Shown piece by piece: positions 35,135-44,458 of a stretch of 64,000 bases of DNA. The stretch covers positions 1,674,001-1,738,000 of the forward strand of contig NZ_JAVDUV010000001.1 in the NCBI RefSeq assembly GCF_031456545.1, read 5' to 3'. The notes beneath the pieces are model-generated. The model did no database searches. It was not told the origin of the DNA and saw nothing but the letters and a program-made list of their open reading frames with translations. The position numbers were made by a program, and so were the translations under genes. This stretch comes from Agromyces sp. 3263 (lineage in GTDB: Bacteria; Actinomycetota; Actinomycetes; Actinomycetales; Microbacteriaceae). Each line of letters opens with the position of its first letter. The stretch's first letter is position 1.

Positions 35135-36430
35135 ATGAGAAGCACACAGCGAGCGGGCATCGCCGCGGCATCCGCCGCAGCACTGTTGCTCGTCGGCTGC
35201 TCGCCGAGCGCCGACACCCCCACACCGACGGAAGTCGAGTACGACGAGCCCGTCGACCTCACCATGACGGTCTGGACGGCCGACGAGAAGATCATCGGGC
35301 AGTTCCAGGCGCTCGCCGACGAGTTCCGCGATGACAACCCCGAGCTCGGCGAGCTCACCATCGAGACCATCCCGTTCGCGGAGTACAACTCCCAGCTCGC
35401 GATCCGGCTCAGCGGCGGCGAGGCGCCCGACCTCGGCTGGATCGTCGAGTCCGCGACGCCGGCCTGGGTCGACTCGGGTGCGCTCGCCGACGTCAGCTCG
35501 CTCGAGGACGACGAGGACTGGGCGTACGGCGACATCATCCCCAACCTCCTCAGCGCGCTGGAGGGCGAGGACGGAGAACTCTACGGCTACCCGTTCGCCG
35601 GCACGACGCATCCGATCATCTACAACACGACCGCTTTCGAGACCGCCGGACTCGAGACGCCCAACGAGCTGCTCGCCAAGGGCGAGTGGACGTGGGATGC
35701 GCTGCGCGAGCAGGCGAAGGCGCTGGTCGACGCCGGTGTCGTGACCTATGGGTTCGACATCCCGCAGTGGGGATACACGAGCTATGCGCTGTTCACGCCG
35801 TTCCTGAAGGGATTCGGTGGCGAGGCCTACCCCGACGGGACATCGTGCGGGTACGCCGACGACGCGTCGGTCGATGCCTTCCAGTTCGTGCACGACATGG
35901 TCTTCGAGGACGGCTCGTACCCCGCTCCAGGCTCGGCGTCGAGCTTCCCGACCGGCGACACCGGCATGTACCTCGGTGCGCCGAGCACGCTGGCGCAGCT
36001 CGCGGACTCGACGTTCGAGTACGACATGGCGCCGCAGCCCGAGGGTGACGTCGACTACAGCCCGTTCATCGGGCAGGCCTCGATGGTGGTCTTCGCCGAC
36101 GGACAGGCCCCCGAGCTGGCGACGCGCCTGTTCGCGCACCTGACGAGCGAGGAGGGGTCGGCGGCGCTGCCCTACGTCGCGCCCCGGTCGTCGCTGCAGA
36201 CCGAGGAGTTCGTCTCGGGCCTGTATCCGCAGGTGCCGCCGGAGTCGGCGAAGGCGTCGCTGCTCGACACGCTCGACTCGGCACAGCAGGTCGACTATCC
36301 GGTGTCCTTCCCCGAGCTGGAGACGGCGACCAAGCCGGTGTTCGACGGGTTGTGGCAGCCGGATGCCGACGTCGAGGCGGTGCTCGAGGACGTCTGCGCG
36401 GTCGCGGACCCCATCCTGGAATCGCAGTGA
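35135..36430 (+). CDS. Extracellular sugar-binding lipoprotein
   Basis: A 431-residue CUT1-family solute-binding protein. Lipoprotein signal with lipobox LLVGC (C22), then TMTVWTADEKIIGQFQALADEF and typical ligand-pocket elements (EAPDLGWI, GYPFAGTTHPIIYNTTAF, GKG-like WTWDALREQAK). Binds the imported sugar on the cell surface and delivers it to the two permeases. GAGAGG lies 8 bases before ATG 35135. Its stop overlaps the start of the next gene. Confidence 0.93.
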   Translation: MRSTQRAGIAAASAAALLLVGCSPSADTPTPTEVEYDEPVDLTMTVWTADEKIIGQFQALADEFRDDNPELGELTIETIPFAEYNSQLAIRLSGGEAPDLGWIVESATPAWVDSGALADVSSLEDDEDWAYGDIIPNLLSALEGEDGELYGYPFAGTTHPIIYNTTAFETAGLETPNELLAKGEWTWDALREQAKALVDAGVVTYGFDIPQWGYTSYALFTPFLKGFGGEAYPDGTSCGYADDASVDAFQFVHDMVFEDGSYPAPGSASSFPTGDTGMYLGAPSTLAQLADSTFEYDMAPQPEGDVDYSPFIGQASMVVFADGQAPELATRLFAHLTSEEGSAALPYVAPRSSLQTEEFVSGLYPQVPPESAKASLLDTLDSAQQVDYPVSFPELETATKPVFDGLWQPDADVEAVLEDVCAVADPILESQ

Positions 36431-37707
36431 TCGCCGGCGCGGGAGTCGAATGGGACTTCCGCGCCGGCCTCGGCGGCCTGTCGGATCGGACCGGACACGG
36501 GCTCATCCTCTCCGGCCCGCATCCGCCGCGCTGGGAACCCGATCCGCTGGTCGGCGGGGCGGTGGTGTTCGACGGCGTGCGCGACCACCTCCGGATCGAG
36601 TCCTCGCGATCCGGTCCGCTCGACGCGGCGCGCTTCGGAGACGAGGTGTCGGTCTTCGCGCTGGTTCGACGGGACACCACCTCGACCGGTTTCGTGGCGG
36701 GCATGTGGCAGGAGGACGATCGCGATCCACGCCGCCAGTACGGGCTCTTCCTCAGCCTGCCGACGTACGGCGGCGCGCAGCAGGTCATCGGGCACGTCTC
36801 GCACGACGGCCGGCCGAGCCCGGGCCTTCCGTACAGCCGCGACTACTCCGCGAGTGCCCGCATGGTGGCGCCAGGCACGTGGCGCGTGGTCGGCTTCACG
36901 TACGACGGATGCCACGCCGTCTCGTTCCTCGACGGCACCGCCGACCGGCGGCCTGCCTTCACCGAGGTGGGGCCTCCGGTCGGTGCCGGACTGGTCTACG
37001 CGAAGAACCCGTACCGCTTCGGCCACGGGCTGAACCGCAGCGCGCGCGCCGAGTTCACACTGGGCGCCGTGCGGCTGACCACGGGGATGGGCAATCACCT
37101 CGCCGGAGCCATCGCGCGATTGGCCGTCTGGGCGCGTGCGCTCCGACCCGCGGAGATCGTCGCGCTCGCCGCATCGTGGACCCCACCCGCTCGACCGCTC
37201 GTCGACCTCGACCTGTTCAGGCCGACCGCCGTGCCCGCGACCGAGGGTGGGGCCGGGAACGGCGGGGGCGGCGGCGCGTGGCCGCTCGGCGCCCTCGGGT
37301 GGACGGAAGTGGCGACCGCGTCCCGACGGCCGTCCCCCGTGATGACCCGGGGCGGCCTCGTGATGCCGGCGTCGACGCGTGCACGGCTGGTCGCGTTCGA
37401 CTCGATCGACGGTCTCGCCGGTCACGACGTCACCCGCTTCGGCGTGGAGGTGCGCCGTGGTCGCTGCCTTCGGCTGGCGGTGCGCATCGGCGACGAGTGG
37501 TTCGCGTCGACGCCGCTTCACGTCGGCCGCAACCGCATCGAGCGTGCGGGCGGCTGGACGCGGCTGCGGTCGTCCGGCCACGCGGCATCCGCCTGGCGTG
37601 CTTCGAGACGGATGCCGCTCCCGCCCGGTGCCATCGGCGGCATCGGGATCCTCCGACCCGCGGCATCCCACCTCGCCCTCGTGCGTCGCCTCACCATCTG
37701 GCGGTAG
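36427..37707 (+). CDS. LamG/concanavalin-A-like domain protein in the sugar operon
   Basis: A 426-residue protein. The N-terminal 240 residues look like a LamG jelly-roll (GVEWDFRAGLGGLSDRTG, AVVFDGVRDHLRI, GRLAVWARAL-like). The rest is a second beta-rich part from about 280 to 426. There is no signal peptide: the chain begins directly with the domain. It starts at GTG 36427, overlapping the binding-protein stop (GTGA), so it is translated with the transporter. No catalytic site is recognised; function unknown, possibly handling or sensing of the imported glycan. Confidence 0.72.
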   Translation: MIAGAGVEWDFRAGLGGLSDRTGHGLILSGPHPPRWEPDPLVGGAVVFDGVRDHLRIESSRSGPLDAARFGDEVSVFALVRRDTTSTGFVAGMWQEDDRDPRRQYGLFLSLPTYGGAQQVIGHVSHDGRPSPGLPYSRDYSASARMVAPGTWRVVGFTYDGCHAVSFLDGTADRRPAFTEVGPPVGAGLVYAKNPYRFGHGLNRSARAEFTLGAVRLTTGMGNHLAGAIARLAVWARALRPAEIVALAASWTPPARPLVDLDLFRPTAVPATEGGAGNGGGGGAWPLGALGWTEVATASRRPSPVMTRGGLVMPASTRARLVAFDSIDGLAGHDVTRFGVEVRRGRCLRLAVRIGDEWFASTPLHVGRNRIERAGGWTRLRSSGHAASAWRASRRMPLPPGAIGGIGILRPAASHLALVRRLTIWR

Positions 37708-37916
37708 GGCGCGGGCGTCGTCGCGCGCGCCTGTCAAGCCCTTCACCACGCGAGCGCTCGCCCCTATGGTTGCGACGACCCTCAGCCGATGACCCGATCC
37801 TGCCGCTGACCCGAATGGGCGGCACGATCGGCGGCTCTGCCCGAGAGCCCGGTCGCCGGTGTCGCCGCCCAGAGGAAGTCCCGACCGCAGCGTGGCATGT
37901 GTCGGGTGGAGATCTC

Positions 37917-38678
37917 ATGCATGCAGTTCGCACCGATGAAGGCGCGTTCCCGTCGATACCGCGAATGATGGCGCGAACGCCGCTACCGGTCTACGCGTCC
38001 GTCGTCGTGCCCGTCGTGGTGTTGCTGGCCTTGGCGGCGGTGCAGCCGTGGCTTCCACCGAGCGACCTGATGCGCGACAGCCAGGTGATCGCCACGCGGC
38101 ATCATGCCGCGAGCCCCGCCTACGGACTGGTGTCCAACCTCGGCATCATCGTGCTGGCGCTCTCGAGCGGCGCGGCGGTGACGGCGCGGCTCGTCCTGCG
38201 CGAGGCCCGCGCACCCTGGCCCAGGCTGCTGCTGTGGATGGCCGTCGTGAGCCTCGTGCTCGTCCTCGACGACCTCCTCCTGCTGCACGAGGCCGCGACG
38301 TTCGCGTCGTGGACGGCCGTAGTGGTCGCGGCAGCGTACGGATTCGCGTTCCTCCGCTTCGTCTTGGAGTTCCGTACCCTGATCGTCCGCGACCTCGAGG
38401 TCGGGCTCCTCGTGCTCGCGGTCGGATCGTTCGGGGTCTCGGCAGCGACCGACCTGCTCGTGGCGGCGACGCAGGCCTCCGTGCTCGTCGAGGACGGCGC
38501 CAAGCTGCTCGGACTCGTCGCCTGGTCGGCATTCGTGCTGCGGACCGCCCTCGCCGCCTTCCGGCATTCCGGTGCGAGCACGGCCGCTGCACCGGTGCCT
38601 CCACGGATGACCGTCGCCGGGACCGCCGCCGGCGCAACGATCGTGCGCGACACTTCCGCACAGGTGAAGAACCGCTGA
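37917..38678 (+). CDS. Hypothetical polytopic membrane protein
   Basis: A 253-residue protein with about six TM segments (VYASVVVPVVVLLALAAV, LVSNLGIIVLALS, LLLWMAVVSLVLVLDD, WTAVVVAAAYGFAFL and others), moderately basic loops and a disordered C-tail. A DDLLLLHEA motif follows TM3 and could bind metal. I recognise no family. GGTGGAG about 6 bases before ATG 37917 supports the start. It stands alone between the sugar operon and the transhydrogenase genes, 210 bases after the LamG gene. Confidence 0.6.
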   Translation: MHAVRTDEGAFPSIPRMMARTPLPVYASVVVPVVVLLALAAVQPWLPPSDLMRDSQVIATRHHAASPAYGLVSNLGIIVLALSSGAAVTARLVLREARAPWPRLLLWMAVVSLVLVLDDLLLLHEAATFASWTAVVVAAAYGFAFLRFVLEFRTLIVRDLEVGLLVLAVGSFGVSAATDLLVAATQASVLVEDGAKLLGLVAWSAFVLRTALAAFRHSGASTAAAPVPPRMTVAGTAAGATIVRDTSAQVKNR

Positions 38679-38817
38679 TGTTTCGGCCCTGACACGGGCG
38701 AATCGTGGCTCGGATGCCGCGTCGGCGGGTACGCTCGCCACACGTGCAGCAGTGCCGCGGCATCGAATTCCTCCGTGCCGGCGGCGCCGCTGCACTCCCG
38801 TGTGGAGAGGAGCGACC

Positions 38818-39978
38818 GTGAGGGTCGGCATCGCGAGAGAGCGACGAACAGGCGAGCGGCGGGTGGCCGCCACGCCCGAGACCGTGAAGCAGTTGGCCGG
38901 CCTCGGGCTCGAGGTGCTCATCGAGCACGGTGCGGGCGAGGCATCCGGTCACTCGGATGCCTCCTACGAGCAGGCCGGGGCGACGGTGGTCGACCCCCTG
39001 GGGCTGGGCGACCTCGACGTGCTGCTGCACGTGCGTCCCCTCGAACCCGAGACGCCGGGCCGCCTGCGCCGGGGCGCGGTGACGATCGGACTCGGTTCGC
39101 CCTCCACCGAGCTGGCCACGGTGCGGGCGCTCCGCGACGCCGGCGTGACGGCGTTCGCCCTCGAGCTGGTGCCGCGCATCTCCCGCGCCCAGTCGATGGA
39201 CGCCCTGACGAGCCAGGCGCTGGTCGCCGGCTACCGCTGCGTGCTCGAGGCGGCGATGCGCCTGCCGAGGTTCTTCCCGCTCTACATGACGGCGGCCGGC
39301 ACCATCCCTCCCGCGAAGGTGCTCGTGCTCGGGGCGGGCGTGGCCGGCCTGCAGGCGATCGGCACGGCCAAGCGCCTCGGCGCCCGCGTCTCTGCGAACG
39401 ACGTGCGCGCGGCCTCCGCCGACGAGGTGAAGTCGCTCGGCGGCACCTTCATCCACCTCGACCTCGACGCGGCCGATGCCGGCGGCGGGTACGCGAAGGA
39501 GCTGGGCGCCGATCGCGCGGCGCGGCAGCGGCAGCTGCTCGCCCCGCACGTCGCCGACTCCGACGTGCTCATCACGACGGCGGCGATCCCCGGGCGACCG
39601 GCGCCGCTGCTCGTGACCGCCGACATGGTGCGGGCGATGCGCCCCGGGTCGGTGGTGGTCGACCTCGCCGCCGAGTCGGGCGGCAACGTCGAGGGCTCGG
39701 TGGCCGGGTCGGACGTCGCGATGCCGACCGCCGACGGCGGCGGCACGGTCACGCTCGTGGGCATGAAGGATGCCGCTTCGACGATGCCCGCCGACGCGTC
39801 GCGCCTCTACGCCAAGAACGTCGCCAACCTGCTCGCCCTGATGTCGCATGACGGATCGGTCGAGCCCGACTTCGGCGACGTGGTGGTGCTCGACGCCTGC
39901 CTCACGCATGACGGCATGGTGCGGCATCCGGCCACCGCCGAGGCCCTTGAAGCACTCGACGCGGAAGGAGCCCGCTGA
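38818..39978 (+). CDS. pntAA: NAD(P) transhydrogenase subunit alpha part 1 (PntAA)
   Basis: A 386-residue NAD(H)-binding domain I of the proton-translocating transhydrogenase, which uses the proton gradient to make NADPH from NADH. Motifs: VGIARERRTGERRVAATPETV at the start, SMDALTSQALVAGYR, and the Rossmann loop VLGAGVAGLQAIGTAKRLGA. The start is GTG 38818 with GAGAGGAG 6 bases upstream; the frame is open further up without a good start. Split form, as in other actinobacteria; pntAB follows with overlapping stop and start. Confidence 0.93.
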   Translation: MRVGIARERRTGERRVAATPETVKQLAGLGLEVLIEHGAGEASGHSDASYEQAGATVVDPLGLGDLDVLLHVRPLEPETPGRLRRGAVTIGLGSPSTELATVRALRDAGVTAFALELVPRISRAQSMDALTSQALVAGYRCVLEAAMRLPRFFPLYMTAAGTIPPAKVLVLGAGVAGLQAIGTAKRLGARVSANDVRAASADEVKSLGGTFIHLDLDAADAGGGYAKELGADRAARQRQLLAPHVADSDVLITTAAIPGRPAPLLVTADMVRAMRPGSVVVDLAAESGGNVEGSVAGSDVAMPTADGGGTVTLVGMKDAASTMPADASRLYAKNVANLLALMSHDGSVEPDFGDVVVLDACLTHDGMVRHPATAEALEALDAEGAR

Positions 39979-40268
39979 TGGACGGCGTCGCCCTGCTCAC
40001 CATCACCGTGCTGTCGGTGTTCGTGGGCTTCGAGGTGGTCTCGAAGGTGTCGAGCACCCTGCACACCCCGTTGATGTCGGGGGCGAACGCCATCCACGGC
40101 ATCATCCTGGTCGGTGCGATCATCGTCGCCGGCCAGGCCTCCGACGGCTGGACGCTCGCCATCGCCCTGGTGGCCGTCGTGCTCGCGACCGCCAACCTCG
40201 TCGGCGGGTTCGTGGTCACCGACCGCATGCTCGAGATGTTCCGCGGTCGCAAGGGGGCCGGTCGATGA
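39978..40268 (+). CDS. pntAB: NAD(P) transhydrogenase subunit alpha part 2 (PntAB)
   Basis: A 96-residue membrane domain II fragment with three TM helices (MDGVALLTITVLSVFVGFEV, NAIHGIILVGAIIVAG, TLAIALVAVVLATANLVGG). It matches the conserved HTPLMSGANAIHGI stretch of the proton channel. The ATG overlaps the pntAA stop by one base and the pntB ATG overlaps its stop. Confidence 0.93.
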   Translation: MDGVALLTITVLSVFVGFEVVSKVSSTLHTPLMSGANAIHGIILVGAIIVAGQASDGWTLAIALVAVVLATANLVGGFVVTDRMLEMFRGRKGAGR

Positions 40269-41638
40269 TCCTCCTCTCCCCCACGTGGACCGCGATCCTC
40301 TACCTGGTCGCCGCCGTCTGCTTCATCCTCGCCCTCAGGGGGCTGAGCTCGCCGAAGACCGCCCGCCGCGGCAACCTCATCGGCGCGGCCGGCGCCCTCA
40401 TCGCGGTCATCACCGTGTTCCTGTCGTCGAAGCTCGACAACATCCCGTGGATCCTCGCGGCGATCGCGGTCGGTTCGGCCATCGCCGCGCCCGTCGCCCG
40501 TCGCGTGCAGATGACGCAGATGCCGCAGCTCGTCGCCCTGTTCAACGGCGTGGGCGGCGGTGCGGCCGCACTCGTGGCGCTGCTCGAACTCGCGCACACG
40601 GATGACGCGTGGGTGCGCGTCGCCATCGTGTTCACGCTGCTCGTGGGCGCCGTGTCCTTCGCGGGGTCGCTCGTGACCTTCGCGAAGCTGCAGGAGCTGA
40701 TGACGACGCGACCGGTCGTCTTCCCCGGACTCCCGGTGCTCATGACGGGGGCCCTCGTCGCGGCCATCGCGGCGGCCGTCGCCGTCGTCGTCACGGGCGC
40801 GGGCTGGCTCGCCGTCGTGCTGCTGGTGCTCGGGCTCCTGACCGGCGTGCTCCTCGTGCTGCCCGTCGGCGGCGCCGACGTTCCGATCGTGATCTCGCTG
40901 CTCAACGCGTTCACCGGCCTCGCGGTCGCGGCGTCGGGGCTCGTGCTCGGCAACGTGCTGCTCGTCGTGGCCGGCACGCTCGTCGGCGCATCCGGAACCA
41001 TCCTCACCCGGGCCATGGCGTCGGCGATGGGACGCAGCGTGTCGGGCATCATGTTCGGCGCGTTCCGCGGCGGGTCGACGGCCGGGTCCACCGAGGCGTC
41101 AGACCGGCCCGTGCGCTCGTCGAGCCCCGAAGACGTGGCCGTGCTGCTCGGCTACGCACAGAAGGTGATCATCGTGCCGGGCTACGGCCTCGCCGTGGCG
41201 CAGGGCCAGCACACCGTGGCGGAGCTGCAGTCCGAGCTCGAGTCCCGCGGCATCGAGGTGGTCTTCGCGATCCACCCGGTCGCGGGGCGCATGCCCGGGC
41301 ACATGAACGTGCTGCTCGCCGAGGCGAACGTGCCGTACGAGTCGCTGAAGGAGATGGGCGAGGTGAACCCCGAGTTCAAGACGGCGGATGTCGCCCTCGT
41401 CGTCGGGGCGAACGACGTCGTCAATCCCGCCGCGAAGTCGACGCCCGGCTCGCCGATCTACGGGATGCCCATCCTCGAGGTGGCCGACGCGCGCCAGGTG
41501 GTGTTCCTGAAGCGGTCGATGCGGCCGGGCTTCGCGGGCATCGAGAACGAGCTGCTGTTCGAGCCCCAGACCACGCTGCTGTTCGGCGACGCGAAGGACT
41601 CGCTGGCGAAGGTGCTGGGGGCGGTCAAGGCGCTGTAA
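40265..41638 (+). CDS. pntB: NAD(P) transhydrogenase subunit beta (PntB)
   Basis: A 457-residue protein: about nine N-terminal TM helices (residues 1-265) completing the channel, with TQMPQLVALFNGVGGGAAAL, and a C-terminal NADP(H)-binding domain III (about 280-457) with GYGLAVAQGQH, HPVAGRMPGHMNVLLAEA and GANDVVNPAAK. Complete. Start ATG 40265 overlaps pntAB stop. Together the three genes supply NADPH. Confidence 0.95.
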   Translation: MILLSPTWTAILYLVAAVCFILALRGLSSPKTARRGNLIGAAGALIAVITVFLSSKLDNIPWILAAIAVGSAIAAPVARRVQMTQMPQLVALFNGVGGGAAALVALLELAHTDDAWVRVAIVFTLLVGAVSFAGSLVTFAKLQELMTTRPVVFPGLPVLMTGALVAAIAAAVAVVVTGAGWLAVVLLVLGLLTGVLLVLPVGGADVPIVISLLNAFTGLAVAASGLVLGNVLLVVAGTLVGASGTILTRAMASAMGRSVSGIMFGAFRGGSTAGSTEASDRPVRSSSPEDVAVLLGYAQKVIIVPGYGLAVAQGQHTVAELQSELESRGIEVVFAIHPVAGRMPGHMNVLLAEANVPYESLKEMGEVNPEFKTADVALVVGANDVVNPAAKSTPGSPIYGMPILEVADARQVVFLKRSMRPGFAGIENELLFEPQTTLLFGDAKDSLAKVLGAVKAL

Positions 41639-41831
41639 CCGGTCGGTAGGGTTGCCGCGTTGCCGGTCGAGCTCGTCGCGGTCGCTGGCCCGCCGTCGGG
41701 CCCGGCCTCGTGCGCCTCGGGCGCGTGCTCATCGAACGCAACGCGAAGGACGACTTGCTCATATGAGCAGGGGTCTTGTCCGGTGGACGGCGGGATGATC
41801 CAATGGCCGGGAGCGAAGCATCCTCACCCGC

Positions 41832-41860
41832 GTTCATTCCGGTCGGACGCTGCGTTCATC
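41832..41860 (+). promoter_or_regulatory. Possible PHO box upstream of the 5'-nucleotidase gene
   Basis: GTTCATTCCGG (41832-41842) and GTTCATC (41854-41860) form a direct repeat with 22-base period, two 11-base units apart, as in actinobacterial PhoP boxes (GTTCACC repeats of 11 bases). The middle unit is poor. Expected if the nucleotidase scavenges phosphate. Upstream at 41756-41769 is a separate palindrome TGCTCATATGAGCA. Confidence 0.35.
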
Positions 41861-41893
41861 CTCCCGAAACGTCCAAGCGAAAGACTGGCGCAC

Positions 41894-44269
41894 ATGTCCA
41901 CAGCTCGCCGCATCGCCGCCGGGGCCGTCGGTCTCGGCCTCATCCTCACGGGGTTGTCCGCCGCACCGGCGTACGCCGCACCCACCGAGGTGCAGATCCT
42001 CGCCACCAACGACTTCCACGGTCGCATCCTCAACAACGCGACGAACGGCGAGGCCGGCGCCGCCGTGCTGGCCGGCGCGGTGAAGCAGCTGCGTGCGAGC
42101 AACCCGAACACGGTCTTCGCCGCGGCGGGCGACCTCATCGGCGCCTCGACGTTCGAGTCGTTCATCCAGCACGACAAGCCGACGATCGACGCGCTGAACG
42201 CCGCCGGGCTGGAGGTGTCGGCCGTGGGCAACCACGAGCTCGACCAGGGCTACGACGACCTCGTCAACCGCGTCATGGCCCCCTACGACGCGACGACCAA
42301 CCCCTACGGTGGCGCGCAGTGGCAGTACATCGCCGCGAACCTGAAGATGAAGGCGACCGGCGACGACGCCGTTCCGGCCACCTGGATCAAGAGCTTCGGC
42401 GACGTGCAGGTCGGCTTCGTCGGCGCCGTCACCGAGGAGCTGCCCTCGCTCGTCAGCCCCGGCGGCATCGCCGACATCGACGTCAAGGGCATCGTGACGT
42501 CGGTGAACGCCGAGGCGGCCGACCTGGTCGCCGAGGGCGCCGACCTCGTCGTCATGCTCGTGCACGAGGGTGCGCCGACGACGAACTGCGCCACGATGAA
42601 CGCACCCGGCACGACGTGGGGCGACATCGTCAACAACATCTCGCCCGACGTCGACGCGATCGTCTCGGGTCACACGCACCTGGCCTACAACTGCTCGTTC
42701 CCGGTCTCCGCATGGGCCGGACGCGCGGTGACCGACCGACCGGTCGTCTCCGCCGGCCAGTACGGCACGAACCTCAACCAGCTCGTGTACACCGTCGACG
42801 GCGGCACCGGCGTGGTGTCGGCGAAGACGCAGGCGATCCTGCCGCTCGAGAACTCGTCGAACGTCGCGCTGTACCCGGCCGACCCGGCGGTCGCGCAGAT
42901 CGCGGCCGACGCGAAGGCCGCTGCCGACGTGCTCGGGGCGCAACCCCTCGGCCAGATCGGCGGTGCGTTCAACCGTGCGAAGCTCGCGAACGGCACCACA
43001 GAGAATCGCGGAGGCGAGTCGACCCTCGGCAACCTGGTCGCCGAGGTGCAGCGCTGGGCGACCGAAACCCCCGAGTCCGGCTCGGCGGAGATCGCGTTCA
43101 TGAACCCGGGCGGTCTGCGCGAGGACATGGTGGGAACCGGTACCGACCCGTACCCGCGAACGCTCACCTACAAGCAGGCGGCGGTCGTGCAGCCCTTCGC
43201 GAACACGCTCGTCAACATGCAGCTGACCGGCGCGCAGATCAAGACGGTGCTCGAGCAGCAGTGGCAGCCGCGCGACTCGCTGAACCGGCTGCTCACCCGG
43301 CCGTTCCTCCGCCTGGGAGTCTCCCAGGGCTTCGAGTACACGTACACCGAGCGCTTCGCGACCGAGTACCCGCTCGACAACCCGGCCACCCCCGATGTCG
43401 ACGAATCGGTGACGCCGTACGAGGCGAGGTACGGCACGGTCACCGGCATGTGGCTGAACGGAGTGCCGATCGACCCGGCGACGTCGTACTCGGTAACGGT
43501 GAACTCGTTCCTCGGCACCGGCGGTGACAACTTCTTCGAGTTCGCCAACGGCACAGGCAAGCGGGATACGGGCAAGATCGACCTCAATGCGATGGTCGAT
43601 TACATGGCCGCGTTCGGCGGAACGACGCCGCTTCCGGTCGACTACGAGCAGCACGCCGTGCAGGTCGAGTTCCCGGCCGGCGCGCCGGCCACGTACCTGC
43701 CGGGTGCCACGGTCGCGTTCAACGTGAAGTCGTGGGCGATGTCGACGGCCGCCGACGTGAAGGATGCGTCGCTGGTCGTGTCGCTCGGCGACACCCCGCT
43801 GGGCACCTTCCCGGTCGACAACACCATCGGCACGGCACCGTACGACGAGTACGGCACCGCCTCGGTGTCGGTGCAGTTGCCCGCCGGCGCTCCGGTCGGC
43901 GCAACCGAGCTGACGCTCACGGGTGCGGCGACCGGCACGTCGATCGCGGTGCCCATCACGATCGCGAAGGCCGTGTCCACGGTCACCGCCACGGCGCCCT
44001 CGACGATCAAGCAGAAGAAGGAGACCGCGTCGATCGCGGTCGTCGTCTCCTCCACCGGTCCGCAGGCGACCGGCACCGTGCAGGCCGTGATCGACGGCGA
44101 GGTCGTCGACTCCGCGCAGCTCGTGGCCGGACAGGCCGTGCTCGAGGTCGGCCCCTTTAACAAGGGCATGGTCGACGTCGAGGTGCGCTACCTCGGTGAC
44201 ACGGTCACCGACGGCGACACGACCGAGGTGAGCATCTCGGTCACCGCCAGCGGGAAGGGTGGGAAGTAG
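41894..44269 (+). CDS. Secreted 5'-nucleotidase / bifunctional UDP-sugar hydrolase family
   Basis: A 791-residue exported protein. Signal peptide 1-28 (ends AYA), metallophosphatase domain with ATNDFHGRIL (D40, H42), AGDLIGA, GNHELDQG and SGHTHL, then a 5'-nucleotidase C-terminal domain (NRGGESTLGNLVAE...MNPGGLREDM, VVQPFANTLVNMQLTG). The C-terminal third has Ig-like modules (around YLPGATVAFNVKSWAMS and TATAPSTIKQKK). It ends SVTASGKGGK with no sorting signal. It releases phosphate from extracellular nucleotides. The ATG lacks a strong binding site. Confidence 0.92.
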   Translation: MSTARRIAAGAVGLGLILTGLSAAPAYAAPTEVQILATNDFHGRILNNATNGEAGAAVLAGAVKQLRASNPNTVFAAAGDLIGASTFESFIQHDKPTIDALNAAGLEVSAVGNHELDQGYDDLVNRVMAPYDATTNPYGGAQWQYIAANLKMKATGDDAVPATWIKSFGDVQVGFVGAVTEELPSLVSPGGIADIDVKGIVTSVNAEAADLVAEGADLVVMLVHEGAPTTNCATMNAPGTTWGDIVNNISPDVDAIVSGHTHLAYNCSFPVSAWAGRAVTDRPVVSAGQYGTNLNQLVYTVDGGTGVVSAKTQAILPLENSSNVALYPADPAVAQIAADAKAAADVLGAQPLGQIGGAFNRAKLANGTTENRGGESTLGNLVAEVQRWATETPESGSAEIAFMNPGGLREDMVGTGTDPYPRTLTYKQAAVVQPFANTLVNMQLTGAQIKTVLEQQWQPRDSLNRLLTRPFLRLGVSQGFEYTYTERFATEYPLDNPATPDVDESVTPYEARYGTVTGMWLNGVPIDPATSYSVTVNSFLGTGGDNFFEFANGTGKRDTGKIDLNAMVDYMAAFGGTTPLPVDYEQHAVQVEFPAGAPATYLPGATVAFNVKSWAMSTAADVKDASLVVSLGDTPLGTFPVDNTIGTAPYDEYGTASVSVQLPAGAPVGATELTLTGAATGTSIAVPITIAKAVSTVTATAPSTIKQKKETASIAVVVSSTGPQATGTVQAVIDGEVVDSAQLVAGQAVLEVGPFNKGMVDVEVRYLGDTVTDGDTTEVSISVTASGKGGK

Positions 44270-44296
44270 GCCCCAGGCCTGACTGATCCGGTCCCG

Positions 44297-44334
44297 AACG
44301 GGGTGGATGTCGCGCACGCGGCGTCCACCCCGTT
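44297..44334 (+). terminator. Terminator after the 5'-nucleotidase gene
   Basis: AACGGGGTGGA (44297-44307) pairs with TCCACCCCGTT (44324-44334), then TT. 28 bases beyond the stop codon. Strong stem. Confidence 0.7.
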
Positions 44335-44458
44335 TCGCGTCAGCTGTGGACTCCGGTCCCGCCGGAGCACCGGCCGCACCGATCGGAGCCCGTTCGAGCG
44401 CACAGGTGGACCCACGTAGGATGGATCGGTACCCCCCTCCGATGTGAAAGAGGTCGCC

